This document shows positions 34,519-42,379 of a stretch of DNA of 64,000 bases, piece after piece; positions within the stretch are counted from its first letter, which is position 1, and each line of letters starts with the position of its first letter. Made by a program: the position numbers and the translations under genes. The notes beneath the pieces were generated by a model that worked only from the letters and a program-made list of their open reading frames with translations, made no database searches and was not told the origin of the DNA. Origin of the DNA: Cryobacterium luteum (GTDB taxonomy: Bacteria; Actinomycetota; Actinomycetes; Actinomycetales; Microbacteriaceae); assembly GCF_900110125.1 (NCBI RefSeq), contig NZ_FOCN01000002.1:62001-126000 (forward strand). Direction: 5' to 3'.

Positions 34519-35378
34519 TTTTTTGTTTCCTTTTTCTTGAGGCTGTTCGAATTACGCCATGGAAGGAGCACCCGTTCCAGCACGATAATGAGCCCGGTGA
34601 CGAGCGCGCCGATGACCGAGACAACGATCAGGCCGACGAACATCGTGGCGGGCTGAAACAGCTGCCACGAGTTCCAGATGAGATAGCCGAGACCGTTGTT
34701 GGAGGCGACGAACTCCACCGCTGTGACGACGATCACCGACATGCCGGCGGCGACGCGTAGCCCGGTCATGATGGCCGGCGCGGCGGCCGGAAGCAGCACG
34801 TTCAGAAACAGGCGGATGCCGGTGGCCTTGTAGGCGCGCGCCGATTCCAGGATGCGGGGGTCGATCTGCGTGATGCCGGCCAGGGTATTGATCTGCACGA
34901 CGAAGAACACCGAGATGGCCACGGCGAGGATCTTCGGCGTCTCGGTGAGGCCGAAGATGAGCAGCAAAAGCGGCAGGATGGCGATCTTCGGCAGCGCATA
35001 CAGTGCGGTGAAGGTCGGGCTCAGCGCCGCTCGAATCGGCCGCACGACGCCCATGATGAGCCCGGCGAACACACCAAGAATCGAGCCGGCGACGAAGCCC
35101 AGGGCGAGGCGACCGACCGTGGCCCCGATATGCACGGCCAGCGAACCATCGGCGACCATTTCGGCACCCCGCTCGGCGATGGCACTGGGCGGGCTGAATA
35201 GTCGGGAATCGAGCACACCGGTAGCGGCAGCGAGCTCCCAGAGCGCGAGCAGCACGATGGGGGTGAGGATGGCGAGGCCGAGGTCGCGAGCGCGCAGTCG
35301 CTGTTCCCGCCTGAATTCCTGGTCGATGGCCTGATCGAGTTCGCTGGTACGACGGGCGACAGTCTCGGTGACGGTCAT
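34515..35378 (-). CDS. ABC transporter permease, NitT/TauT/SsuC type
   Basis: 287 residues, six predicted membrane helices after a charged N-terminus. The EAA loop that docks the ATPase is LESARAYKATGIRLFLNVLLPAAAPAIMTGLRVA. ATGA overlaps on both sides tie it to the ATPase and the binding protein. Confidence 0.9.
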   Translation of the reverse strand: MTVTETVARRTSELDQAIDQEFRREQRLRARDLGLAILTPIVLLALWELAAATGVLDSRLFSPPSAIAERGAEMVADGSLAVHIGATVGRLALGFVAGSILGVFAGLIMGVVRPIRAALSPTFTALYALPKIAILPLLLLIFGLTETPKILAVAISVFFVVQINTLAGITQIDPRILESARAYKATGIRLFLNVLLPAAAPAIMTGLRVAAGMSVIVVTAVEFVASNNGLGYLIWNSWQLFQPATMFVGLIVVSVIGALVTGLIIVLERVLLPWRNSNSLKKKETKK

Positions 35379-36163
35379 TTGAAGCTCATCGAGGCTTGAA
35401 CCTCATCGCGCAGCGATTCCCAAATATCCTGTTTCATGCGGGCGAACTCCGGGCTGGCCTCCATGGCGACACTGCGCGGGCGACCGAACGGCACGTCGAT
35501 GATCTCCTTCACGCGGCCCGGCCGGGCCGACATCACCACGATCTGATCACCGAGCAGCAGGGCCTCCTCGATCGAGTGGGTGACCAGCACCACGGTCTTG
35601 CGTTCAACCTCCCACAGCCGAACCAGCTGCTCCTGCATGAGGATGCGGGTCTGAGCGTCGAGGGCGCCGAGCGGTTCGTCCATCAGCAGTGACGGCGAGC
35701 CGGTCGCGAACGCGCGCGCGATGGCGATGCGCTGCCGCATCCCGCCGGAGAGCTGGTGCGGGTAGGCGTCTTCGAAGCCGGTCAGGCCGACCTCGGCGAT
35801 CCAATTGCGGGCTTCGCTCTCGCGCTGTCTTTTCGACACCGCGGCCATCTTCTGGCCGAACGCCACGTTCTCCAGCACGTTGAACCACGGAAACACGCCG
35901 TGTTCCTGAAACACGAAGGCCGAGCGCGGTACCCGGGTCTGCTCGAAGTTAATCTGCACGTCACCCGAGGTGGCTGTCTCGAGGCCGCCGAGAATGCGCA
36001 GCAGCGTGGACTTGCCGCATCCGCTCGGGCCGACGATGCAGGTGAACGAGCCTTTTTTCAGGTTCAGGTTGATGTCGCTCAGCGCATGAACCTGCCCCGA
36101 GCCGCCGAAAACCTTGGAGAGGTGGCGTACAACAAAGGCGTACTGGCCCGGGGAGTCAGTCAT
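35375..36163 (-). CDS. ABC transporter ATPase, NitT/TauT/SsuB type
   Basis: 262 residues from ATG at 36163, with AGGAAC upstream (an earlier ATG at 36184 is possible). Walker A GPSGCGKST (45-53), signature LSGGM (138-142), Walker B LLMDEPLGALD (159 on), H-loop VTHSIEEA. The Q-loop FVFQEHGVFPW is typical of the SsuB/TauB group. First gene of the operon. The 220 bases upstream hold no riboswitch I can recognise. Confidence 0.92.
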   Translation of the reverse strand: MTDSPGQYAFVVRHLSKVFGGSGQVHALSDINLNLKKGSFTCIVGPSGCGKSTLLRILGGLETATSGDVQINFEQTRVPRSAFVFQEHGVFPWFNVLENVAFGQKMAAVSKRQRESEARNWIAEVGLTGFEDAYPHQLSGGMRQRIAIARAFATGSPSLLMDEPLGALDAQTRILMQEQLVRLWEVERKTVVLVTHSIEEALLLGDQIVVMSARPGRVKEIIDVPFGRPRSVAMEASPEFARMKQDIWESLRDEVQASMSFK

Positions 36164-36382
36164 TGCTGTTCCTGTCTGTGTCACGAAGCCAAAGAATGGT
36201 GGTTGCCCAACGCTGACGACAGGCCGATGTCGGCGCGGGACCAGCCGGAAGCCAGGAGCGACGGGTCTGTGTCACTGGCAGCGAACATCCGTTCGGCGAA
36301 ACGTTCGGAATCGCCCTCGGACCTCCAGCCTATTGCAGCGTCGCCCCTGCCTGGCGGACCCTCGAGCAGACCCGCTCTGGTG

Positions 36383-36601
36383 TTAGGTGGGCTCTTCTTC
36401 GTTGGCGCGTGTTTCGACCCAGTCGACGTCGTCATCGGAGAGGTACGTGCCGGGTTGATCCGTTTCACTGTCCGGGTCGATCTCACCGCCGGCTCTGGCG
36501 ATTTCGGAGACGAACTCGGGCGGCACGGCGTCACCGTTGTTCTGCATCAGCCACTCCCGCGTCGACGGCATCAGCTTGGGCCACCACAGCTCGATATCCA
36601 T
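36383..36601 (-). CDS. Small hypothetical protein (72 aa)
   Basis: From ATG at 36601. Reads DIELWWPKLMPSTREWLMQNNGDAVPPEFVSEIARAGGEI, then an acidic end DSETDQPGTYLSDDDVDWVETRANEEE. The tryptophans and coherent helix pattern look real. Divergent from the next gene over 84 bases. Function unknown. Confidence 0.6.
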   Translation of the reverse strand: MDIELWWPKLMPSTREWLMQNNGDAVPPEFVSEIARAGGEIDPDSETDQPGTYLSDDDVDWVETRANEEEPT

Positions 36602-36685
36602 ACGGCGCAGTCTGCCACGATGGCTGATGCTGCGCGACGGGGCGTCCGCGCGGGAGTGTGCCTGCACGATCGATAAACTCAAAGC

Positions 36686-37456
36686 ATGTCAGACCAGCAC
36701 TTCGAGCAGGATGAAACCCTGCGCCTGCCGACCATCCAGTTTCGCGTCGTACTCGATCTGGGACCCCGGCTCGCTGCGGCCGTCACCCTGCCCCCGGAGC
36801 TGGCGCATCCCGACCTGTTTGCTGACCGTGACGACGAGGGCGGGGCGCTCAATCTGAGCATCGACTATGACAGCGGCCAGTTGCACGTGCTGCTCGACGA
36901 GGCCGGACCCAGCTTTCACTACCACGGCACGAGCGACCCGTTCGAGAGCCCCTGGCCGGCCGACCAGACCGAAAAACTGCTCGAGTGGGCGCTTATTCTG
37001 GTGCAGGCGGTCGACGCCCTCGATGATCTGCTCGACTCGATCTTCGAGGCCGCCGAGTGGTTCGAGCAGGGCCTCACACTGTACGTTCCCGAGACCGAAC
37101 CGACCCAGCTCGAACTGATCGAGGTCGGTATCATCGGTGAGCTGCTGACGCTGCCCTGGCTCGGTTCCGGCCGGGTCGATCACGAGCACATCGACGGCGA
37201 CAACCACCCGATTGCCCTGCTCTGGAACATGAACAATGCTGACCCCGACACGCCGATAGCCCGGGCCTGGCTCGACCCGGAGACCGGTGAGCCGCGCACA
37301 GCCGCCGAACCGGGGGTGGACTGGAACGCCGTTGCCATGAGCGAAGATGAAGTTCTGCAGTGGCTCGTCGGCATCTACACCAACCACCATGTGGCGCCGA
37401 CGCCGGAGGCGCAGATCATGCGCGCGGCGCTCGAACGCATGGGCGGCATCAGCTGA
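36686..37456 (+). CDS. Hypothetical acidic cytosolic protein (256 aa)
   Basis: Begins MSDQHFEQDETLRLPTIQFRVVLDLGPRLAAAVTLPPELAHPDLF. Very acidic throughout, no membrane segment or signal. A central helix TEKLLEWALILVQAVDALDDLLDSIFEAAEWFEQGLTLYVPE and a C-terminal AMSEDEVLQWLVGIYTNHHVAPTPEAQIMRAALERMGG are the clearest parts. Convergent with the next gene, end to end with no spacer. No family recognised. Confidence 0.65.
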   Translation: MSDQHFEQDETLRLPTIQFRVVLDLGPRLAAAVTLPPELAHPDLFADRDDEGGALNLSIDYDSGQLHVLLDEAGPSFHYHGTSDPFESPWPADQTEKLLEWALILVQAVDALDDLLDSIFEAAEWFEQGLTLYVPETEPTQLELIEVGIIGELLTLPWLGSGRVDHEHIDGDNHPIALLWNMNNADPDTPIARAWLDPETGEPRTAAEPGVDWNAVAMSEDEVLQWLVGIYTNHHVAPTPEAQIMRAALERMGGIS

Positions 37457-38467
37457 TCAGCCCCTGCGCGGGCCACGGGTCAGCCAGGCGAGCAGGCGCT
37501 CGATGGGCCCCTTGCCCAGGAACTGTCGCCACAGACCGGCACCGAGCAGGGTGAGCAGGAGCATCCCGACGAGCAGCGGCCAGCCGGGATAGTCGATCTC
37601 GGTGCCACCGGCGACCACGGCCAGGGCGAGAATCTGCACCGTATAAATGGTGAGCGCCATCGAACCGGTTGCAGCGATCGGCGAGAGGATGCCGCGCAGG
37701 CTCCGTGCCGGGGCCTCACGTTCCACGGCTGTGAGCCAGAGCAGCGCAGCGATGAGCATTACGGCGAGTCCGCCCGAGCCGAGCACTTCGGCGATGGAGC
37801 CGGAATGGGCCTGCGCGCTGATGCCCGGTACGACGACCGCCGCGCCGTACCCGGCGACCGCCGCTGACGCACCCGCCCCGACCAGGGCCACCTGCGTTCT
37901 CGGCCGGGCCAGGTCGGAGCGCGCGATGATGAGACCAGCGAGCAGAAACGGCATCCAGATGAGCACCGGGTAGGTACCGTTCAGAAAGAAGTAGTCGACG
38001 AAGTAACTGATCGGGGGCGCACCGGCATCCACTTCATTCTGGGCGGCGCCGAGCAACGGCGCGCCGACCAGAAAGATGACGCCGATCACGCCGAGCAGCC
38101 ACCGGTGTAGAAAGAGCATCGGAATGAGCAGCAGGAACATGAGGGCGTAGAAGTGCAGGATAACGGCCACGCCGCTGTTCAGGCTCGAGAGCAGCACGCC
38201 GAGCAGGAACAGGAAAAGGGCACGGATCAGGATGCCGATGACGCGATCGGAGCGCTGGCCGCGCAGGAGTGGATGCGCCGACCCGGTCATGATGCCGAGC
38301 GATACCCCGGCGAGGGTCGCGAACAGAATCGACGAGCGGCCGTCGACGAACAGTTCGGCGTCTCCTGCGCGCGGGACGGCGTGAGCGACGAACATGCCGA
38401 TGATCGCGAGGCCGCGTGCGATGTCGATGGCGACGACCCGGTCACTCACTTGCGGCCTGGTCTGCAT
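37457..38467 (-). CDS. Polytopic membrane protein, DUF1624/DUF418 acyltransferase-like
   Basis: 336 residues from ATG at 38467 (GTG at 38473 possible). The N-terminus RVVAIDIARGLAIIGMFVAHAVP is the family hallmark: Asp-x-x-Arg-Gly followed by a membrane His. About ten hydrophobic segments follow, then a basic end TRGPRRG. Relatives are heparan-glucosaminide N-acetyltransferase-like or DUF418 proteins that may acylate envelope glycans. The substrate is unknown. No partner genes nearby. Confidence 0.7.
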   Translation of the reverse strand: MQTRPQVSDRVVAIDIARGLAIIGMFVAHAVPRAGDAELFVDGRSSILFATLAGVSLGIMTGSAHPLLRGQRSDRVIGILIRALFLFLLGVLLSSLNSGVAVILHFYALMFLLLIPMLFLHRWLLGVIGVIFLVGAPLLGAAQNEVDAGAPPISYFVDYFFLNGTYPVLIWMPFLLAGLIIARSDLARPRTQVALVGAGASAAVAGYGAAVVVPGISAQAHSGSIAEVLGSGGLAVMLIAALLWLTAVEREAPARSLRGILSPIAATGSMALTIYTVQILALAVVAGGTEIDYPGWPLLVGMLLLTLLGAGLWRQFLGKGPIERLLAWLTRGPRRG

Positions 38468-38658
38468 GCACACAGGCTACGGCTTCGTCAGGCGAATCAC
38501 CCGAGCGCCTTGATGCTTTCGGCCAGCGTTCCCGCAGCGTCGAGAGCCAGCGTCGTGGTCATCTGCAGCCGGGCTCTCTGGCGAGCGGATGCGGCGGCCG
38601 TACCGGGCCAGGAGCGGGGAGCGGTAGCCTTAAGTCAGAAGCAATTAGAGGAGTGATA

Positions 38659-39003
38659 ATGCAGGTCATCGTGAACACCGACAGCAACGTCAACGGCACC
38701 GAGCGGGTCGCCGGAGCGCTTGAAACCATCGTCGAAGAATCCCTCGCACGCTACGGCGAACGTTTGACCCGGGTTGAGGTTCACCTCATCGATGGCAGCG
38801 CCGGACGCAGCAGCACCGACGACATCAAGTGCACCCTCGAGGTTCGCCCGGCCGGTGGAACGCCGGTCGTCGTGACCGAGAACGCCAACGCCGTCGAGGA
38901 AGCCCTGACCGGTGCCCTGCACAAGATGAAGAGCCTGCTCGAGACCCACTTCGGCAAGCTGGATGCCCGCAAGGGCAACCTCCCGATGGGTGAGGTCATC
39001 TAA
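38659..39003 (+). CDS. HPF/RaiA-like ribosome-associated protein (short)
   Basis: 114 residues from ATG at 38659, with AGAGGAG nine bases upstream; the open frame upstream is spurious. Sequence MQVIVNTDSNVNGTERVAGALETIVEESLARYGERLTRVEVHLIDGS, then DDIKCTLEVRPAGGTPVVVTENANAVEEALTGALHKMKSLLETHFGKLDAR, shows the beta-alpha-beta-beta-beta-alpha S30AE fold. It lacks the C-terminal dimerisation domain of long HPF. Such proteins bind the 30S subunit under stress. A paralogue of the main HPF is plausible. Confidence 0.75.
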   Translation: MQVIVNTDSNVNGTERVAGALETIVEESLARYGERLTRVEVHLIDGSAGRSSTDDIKCTLEVRPAGGTPVVVTENANAVEEALTGALHKMKSLLETHFGKLDARKGNLPMGEVI

Positions 39004-39020
39004 CCGCGGCATCCGCTTTG

Positions 39021-39084
39021 GTGGCCCGTGTTTGAGAAGGTGGCACGTGTTCAAACCAGTGCCATCTTCTCAAACACGGGCCAC
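39021..39084. repeat. Palindromic intergenic element, family C copy 1
   Basis: Two 26-base arms (39021-39046 and 39059-39084) are inverted complements with a single mismatch, around a 12-base loop GTGTTCAAACCA. It sits between the stops of two convergent genes, so it may also act as a terminator, though it lacks a T tract. A second member is at 41510-41578. Confidence 0.85.
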
Positions 39085-39107
39085 GAGCGCGTAGGGGGCC
39101 GGCCGGC

Positions 39108-40328
39108 TCAGAACAGCGTGTCACCGATGTAGCTGCCAGCGGCGCAGCCCGGCGGGATGGCAAAGACGGCCGACCCGATCGGCGTGGTCCACTCGTTCAG
39201 CAGGTCGAGAGCGTCGAGGCGACGCTGGATCGGCACGAACTGGGCGTCCACATCCGCTTGAAAGGTAATGAACAGAAGCCCGGAATTGGACACGCTGTCA
39301 TTGGTGGGCAGGTCGTCGTAGTTGTAGCCGCGGCGCAGGATACGTTCGTCGGGGTTCTCGCTGCGGGCGCGGCGCAGATGGGAGAACTCCGGGATCACCG
39401 GAAAACCGATTGCGGTCTTCGCGTCGAAATCGGGTTCATCCGTTTCGTTGACGCCGGTGAGCGGCGCGCCGTTGCTCAAGGTTCGCCCAACGGATGCCTC
39501 CCGCCCGGATCGGTCGAGCTTGTCCCACTTGTCGAGTTGCATGGCCACACGCCGCAACACGAACCCGGTTCCGCCGTGCAGCCAGGTCGGGTTGCCGGCA
39601 TAACCCCAGACCAACCGTTCGAAATCGGGGGTACCCGGCACGAAGTTGACGGTGCCGTCGACCTGGCCGAACAGGTTGCGCATGGTGGTTCCGGGCTTGA
39701 CCGAGCCGGGCGCCCGCCGAAAGCCGCTCTGAACCCAGCGCACGGTGCCGAAGGAGCGGCTGTCTTTGAGCAGCATGCGGGTGGCGTGCGCCACGGTGAG
39801 GGAATCGTCGGCCGCGATCTGCAACAGCAGGTCACCGTCGGCCCAGGCCGGGTCGAGCCGGTCGATGCCGAAAGCGGGCAGCGGTCGCAGCCAGCTCGGC
39901 GCGGTGCCGCCGGCCATCGCCACGAGGTTCGCGCCGAAGCCGAACGTGACGGTGAGCCTGGCCGGTGCGACGGCGAGTTCGGGTTCGGAGTCGGCGAGCG
40001 CCGCCTCGCCCTGGCTGAGCCGGGCGGCGTCGCTCGTGAGAATCTTCAGGAGCCGGCGCAGCGCCGGGGCGTCGGTTCCGGGGGCCAGGTCGAGTGCGAT
40101 CAGTGTCGCGTTGCTCTGCGGCACGGTGTCGATTCCGGCCTGGTGCACCCCGTAGAACGGCACGGTCTGCGAGCCGTTGAGGGGCTCAGCGACGGCCTGC
40201 GGGGCCTCTCGGGTGGCGAGGTCGATGCCGACCGCGCCGACGGCGCCGATCCCGGCCGCGGCACCTCCCAGAAGGAGATGCCGCCGGCTGAGACGACGAC
40301 CAGCGGATGCCTGCTGATCGCCGGACAT
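39108..40328 (-). CDS. Dyp-type haem peroxidase, Tat-exported (EfeB-like)
   Basis: 406 residues. A twin-arginine signal (SRRHLLLGGAAAG, Arg 15-16) exports the folded haem protein. Dyp motifs: GQVDGTVN (221-228, catalytic Asp 224), a proximal His in FSHLRRA (His 317), and Arg near 332 in RILRRGYNYDD. The length fits the EfeB/YcdB class. Overlaps the PCuAC gene by one base; last in a copper/haem operon. No efeO/efeU iron-uptake genes are adjacent. Confidence 0.9.
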   Translation of the reverse strand: MSGDQQASAGRRLSRRHLLLGGAAAGIGAVGAVGIDLATREAPQAVAEPLNGSQTVPFYGVHQAGIDTVPQSNATLIALDLAPGTDAPALRRLLKILTSDAARLSQGEAALADSEPELAVAPARLTVTFGFGANLVAMAGGTAPSWLRPLPAFGIDRLDPAWADGDLLLQIAADDSLTVAHATRMLLKDSRSFGTVRWVQSGFRRAPGSVKPGTTMRNLFGQVDGTVNFVPGTPDFERLVWGYAGNPTWLHGGTGFVLRRVAMQLDKWDKLDRSGREASVGRTLSNGAPLTGVNETDEPDFDAKTAIGFPVIPEFSHLRRARSENPDERILRRGYNYDDLPTNDSVSNSGLLFITFQADVDAQFVPIQRRLDALDLLNEWTTPIGSAVFAIPPGCAAGSYIGDTLF

Positions 40329-40852
40329 TACTTGTTATAGCTCTCGTTGGCGCCCGAGTAGTCCTTGGCCGGGGCCGTGAACTCGAAGGTTGAACCGTCG
40401 GAGAGGGTGAGGGTGAAGGTCTGCTCGGCGCCAGCGACGAGGGGCTCGGTCAGCTTCATCATCATGAGGTGATTGGCGCCGGGGGCCAGCTCGTAGGAAC
40501 CATTGGCAGGAACGATGAAGCCGCCCTCTTTCTGCTGCATGACCATGGCTCCCGAGTCGTCTTCGATCGTCTCGTGCAGCTCGATCATGGTCGCCGCCGG
40601 CGACATGGCCGAAACGATGTTGATGTCGGTGTCACTCGAGTTCGTCAGGGTGCCGAACGCGGCGCTCATTCCTGTTTCGGCGGACTTGACCCACGGATCG
40701 GTGATGGTGAGGCTCGTGGCCGCCGTGGTCTCGACCGCGGTGTCGGTCGTGGCTGCCGGAGCCGCGGTGTCGGTCGTGCTGGCACAGCCCGCGAGGGTGA
40801 GGAGCGCGGCGACGGCGACGATGAGAATGCGAGGGGTGGTGGTGAGAGTCAT
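40328..40852 (-). CDS. Periplasmic copper chaperone PCu(A)C, lipoprotein
   Basis: 174 residues. Lipobox LAGC (Cys 23). The Cu(I) site of the PCuAC/DUF461 family is there: His 93 (IELHETIED), Met 103/105 (AMVM), then His 128-x-Met 130 (NHLMMMKL). Such proteins deliver copper to cytochrome oxidase CuA. ATGA overlap with the CopC-like gene upstream. Confidence 0.88.
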   Translation of the reverse strand: MTLTTTPRILIVAVAALLTLAGCASTTDTAAPAATTDTAVETTAATSLTITDPWVKSAETGMSAAFGTLTNSSDTDINIVSAMSPAATMIELHETIEDDSGAMVMQQKEGGFIVPANGSYELAPGANHLMMMKLTEPLVAGAEQTFTLTLSDGSTFEFTAPAKDYSGANESYNK

Positions 40853-41469
40853 TGTTCTGTCTTTTCTGTAGTGGGAAAAGTGCGTGCAGCGGATGCTGCG
40901 TGGCGCCGGGTCAGCGCCAGGATGCCGAGAAAGAGTCCGAGGCCGACGACGGCACCGAGAAGCGCGGTGACGCCGACGGGCAGCCCGGCCGGGGACGGTG
41001 CGGACGCGGCCATGCTCGGATCGGGGGCAGTGCTGACAGCGGGCGTGGCGGCATCCGTCGTGGGTGCTGCCGACGCGCCGGAGCCGACGCTGAAGTCGAA
41101 CGTGCCGGAGATGGGATGCCCGTCGGCCGAGACGACCCGCCAGCGCACCTGGTAGCCGCCGTCCGGCAGGGCCGGGTCGACGGCCACGGAGGCCGTCGGA
41201 CCGTCGAGGGCAGGTTCGCCTTGCGCCCAGTCGGTGCCCGCCGAATCAACGACGAGCATGATCGCGCCAAGCTGCATGATGTCGTCGGTGAACCGCATTG
41301 ATACCGTGGCCGGTGCCAGATCGACGTGTTCGGTGTTGGATGGCACGGTGGCGAGCACCGAGTCGTGGGCGCTTGCGGCCGGTGCGGCACCGCCGATCGC
41401 GAACGTCGCGGCGAGTGCGAGAGCCCCGAGACCGGCCAGGAGCCGGTTTCGGGCAGGAAAATGGTGCAT
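40849..41469 (-). CDS. CopC-domain copper-binding protein, membrane-anchored at the C-terminus
   Basis: 206 residues from ATG at 41469, with GGAGG six bases upstream. Signal peptide cleaved after ASA leaves an N-terminal His (HDSVLATVPS), as in the copper brace of CopC. VVSADGHPISGTFDFSV supplies His 118. An Ala/Thr/Pro-rich linker leads to a C-terminal helix (VGVTALLGAVVGLGLFLGILAL). The fused CopD domain of YcnJ-like proteins is absent. First gene of the copper operon. Confidence 0.85.
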   Translation of the reverse strand: MHHFPARNRLLAGLGALALAATFAIGGAAPAASAHDSVLATVPSNTEHVDLAPATVSMRFTDDIMQLGAIMLVVDSAGTDWAQGEPALDGPTASVAVDPALPDGGYQVRWRVVSADGHPISGTFDFSVGSGASAAPTTDAATPAVSTAPDPSMAASAPSPAGLPVGVTALLGAVVGLGLFLGILALTRRHAASAARTFPTTEKTEQ

Positions 41470-41509
41470 GCTGTGCCTCCGAAAAGGTCGCGAGAAGGGT
41501 GGGTGCTTC

Positions 41510-41578
41510 GTGGCACGGGTTTGGGCTCGGGGCACTGGTTCAAACCAGTGCCGGCTTCTCAAATGAGTGCCGCGAGCG
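41510..41578. repeat. Palindromic intergenic element, family C copy 2
   Basis: Core GGCACTGGTT and its complement flank CA (41531-41552), inside the degraded outer arms GTGGCACGGGTTTG and CAAATGAGTGCCGC. It shares GTTCAAACCAGTGCC and CTTCTCAAA with copy 1 at 39021-39084 and, like it, is followed by GAGCG. Lies in the upstream region of the copper operon. Confidence 0.7.
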
Positions 41579-41598
41579 GATGCGCGCGGGCGCGCCGG

Positions 41599-42198
41599 TT
41601 AGACGGCTGTGGGCGCGGCGGGCGGGCCGCGGTGTCGCATTGGCGACAGCAGCACGGCCAGATCAAACGGAATGAAGGTGAGGTGCCGAGCGGCGCGCAC
41701 GAGAACGCTCCTCGGCGTCGGCAACACGATGCCCAGGGCGATGATCACGGCCACCAGGGCGGTGCGCGCCAGCTCGACCAAAGCCCAGAAGGTGCGCTCG
41801 CCGCGGCGCAACGCCACGATCGTGACGACCGCCGCAACAGCGTGGGCCAGCCACATCCAGTCCATAGCGGGCGAGACCGGCGCAGCGGATGCCGCCCCCA
41901 CGATCACGGTCGCCGCTCCGTGATGCCCGGCCACGGTCATCGAGCCGGCCGATCCGCCGAGCCCGAACAGCAGGTGGAACAGCACCTGGCTGAACCCCAC
42001 CGACAGGGTGAGCCGCACGAGCGAGAGATTCTTGCCGGCGAGCGCCACGCTGACCATGCCGGCGAAGGCGAGCGCTATCGCGATACTGACCGGGGCGGGG
42101 GCATGCCCACCGGCGGCCACGTGAGAGAGGGCGGCGACGAGCACGGCCACGGCGGCGGTCAGCCAGCCGCGCACGAATCGCGCCCACCTCGTTGCCAT
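41599..42198 (-). CDS. Polytopic membrane protein associated with copper genes
   Basis: 199 residues from ATG at 42198. Five or six hydrophobic segments, several with histidines (VAALSHVAAGGHAPAPV, VLFHLLFGLGG, VAGHHGAATVIVG, MDWMWLAHAVAAVVTIVALRRGE). It precedes the CopC-PCuAC-Dyp genes on the same strand, separated by element C2. The His/Met-containing helices and the context suggest copper handling, as inference only. Family not recognised with certainty. Confidence 0.6.
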   Translation of the reverse strand: MATRWARFVRGWLTAAVAVLVAALSHVAAGGHAPAPVSIAIALAFAGMVSVALAGKNLSLVRLTLSVGFSQVLFHLLFGLGGSAGSMTVAGHHGAATVIVGAASAAPVSPAMDWMWLAHAVAAVVTIVALRRGERTFWALVELARTALVAVIIALGIVLPTPRSVLVRAARHLTFIPFDLAVLLSPMRHRGPPAAPTAV

Positions 42199-42379
42199 GT
42201 CATCCACCTGCCGGATTCGCCGCACACTGAGTGTGGTCGCGCCTACAGGCTAGCGGATGCCGCAGCCTCGCCCCGACGGAACCCTCGCGCCAAAAGGTGG
42301 AGCGGACATCCGCAAATGGTAACGTCGCCTAGGTCTAGCAACTGGTTTGACGGTCGACGCCTCCTGCAAGGAATCTCAG

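Noticed and set aside
36164..36382. Possible TPP or other riboswitch before the NitT/TauT-type transporter.
   Set aside because: I could not find the conserved CTGAGA...ACC blocks of a TPP element or another known aptamer core on the minus strand.
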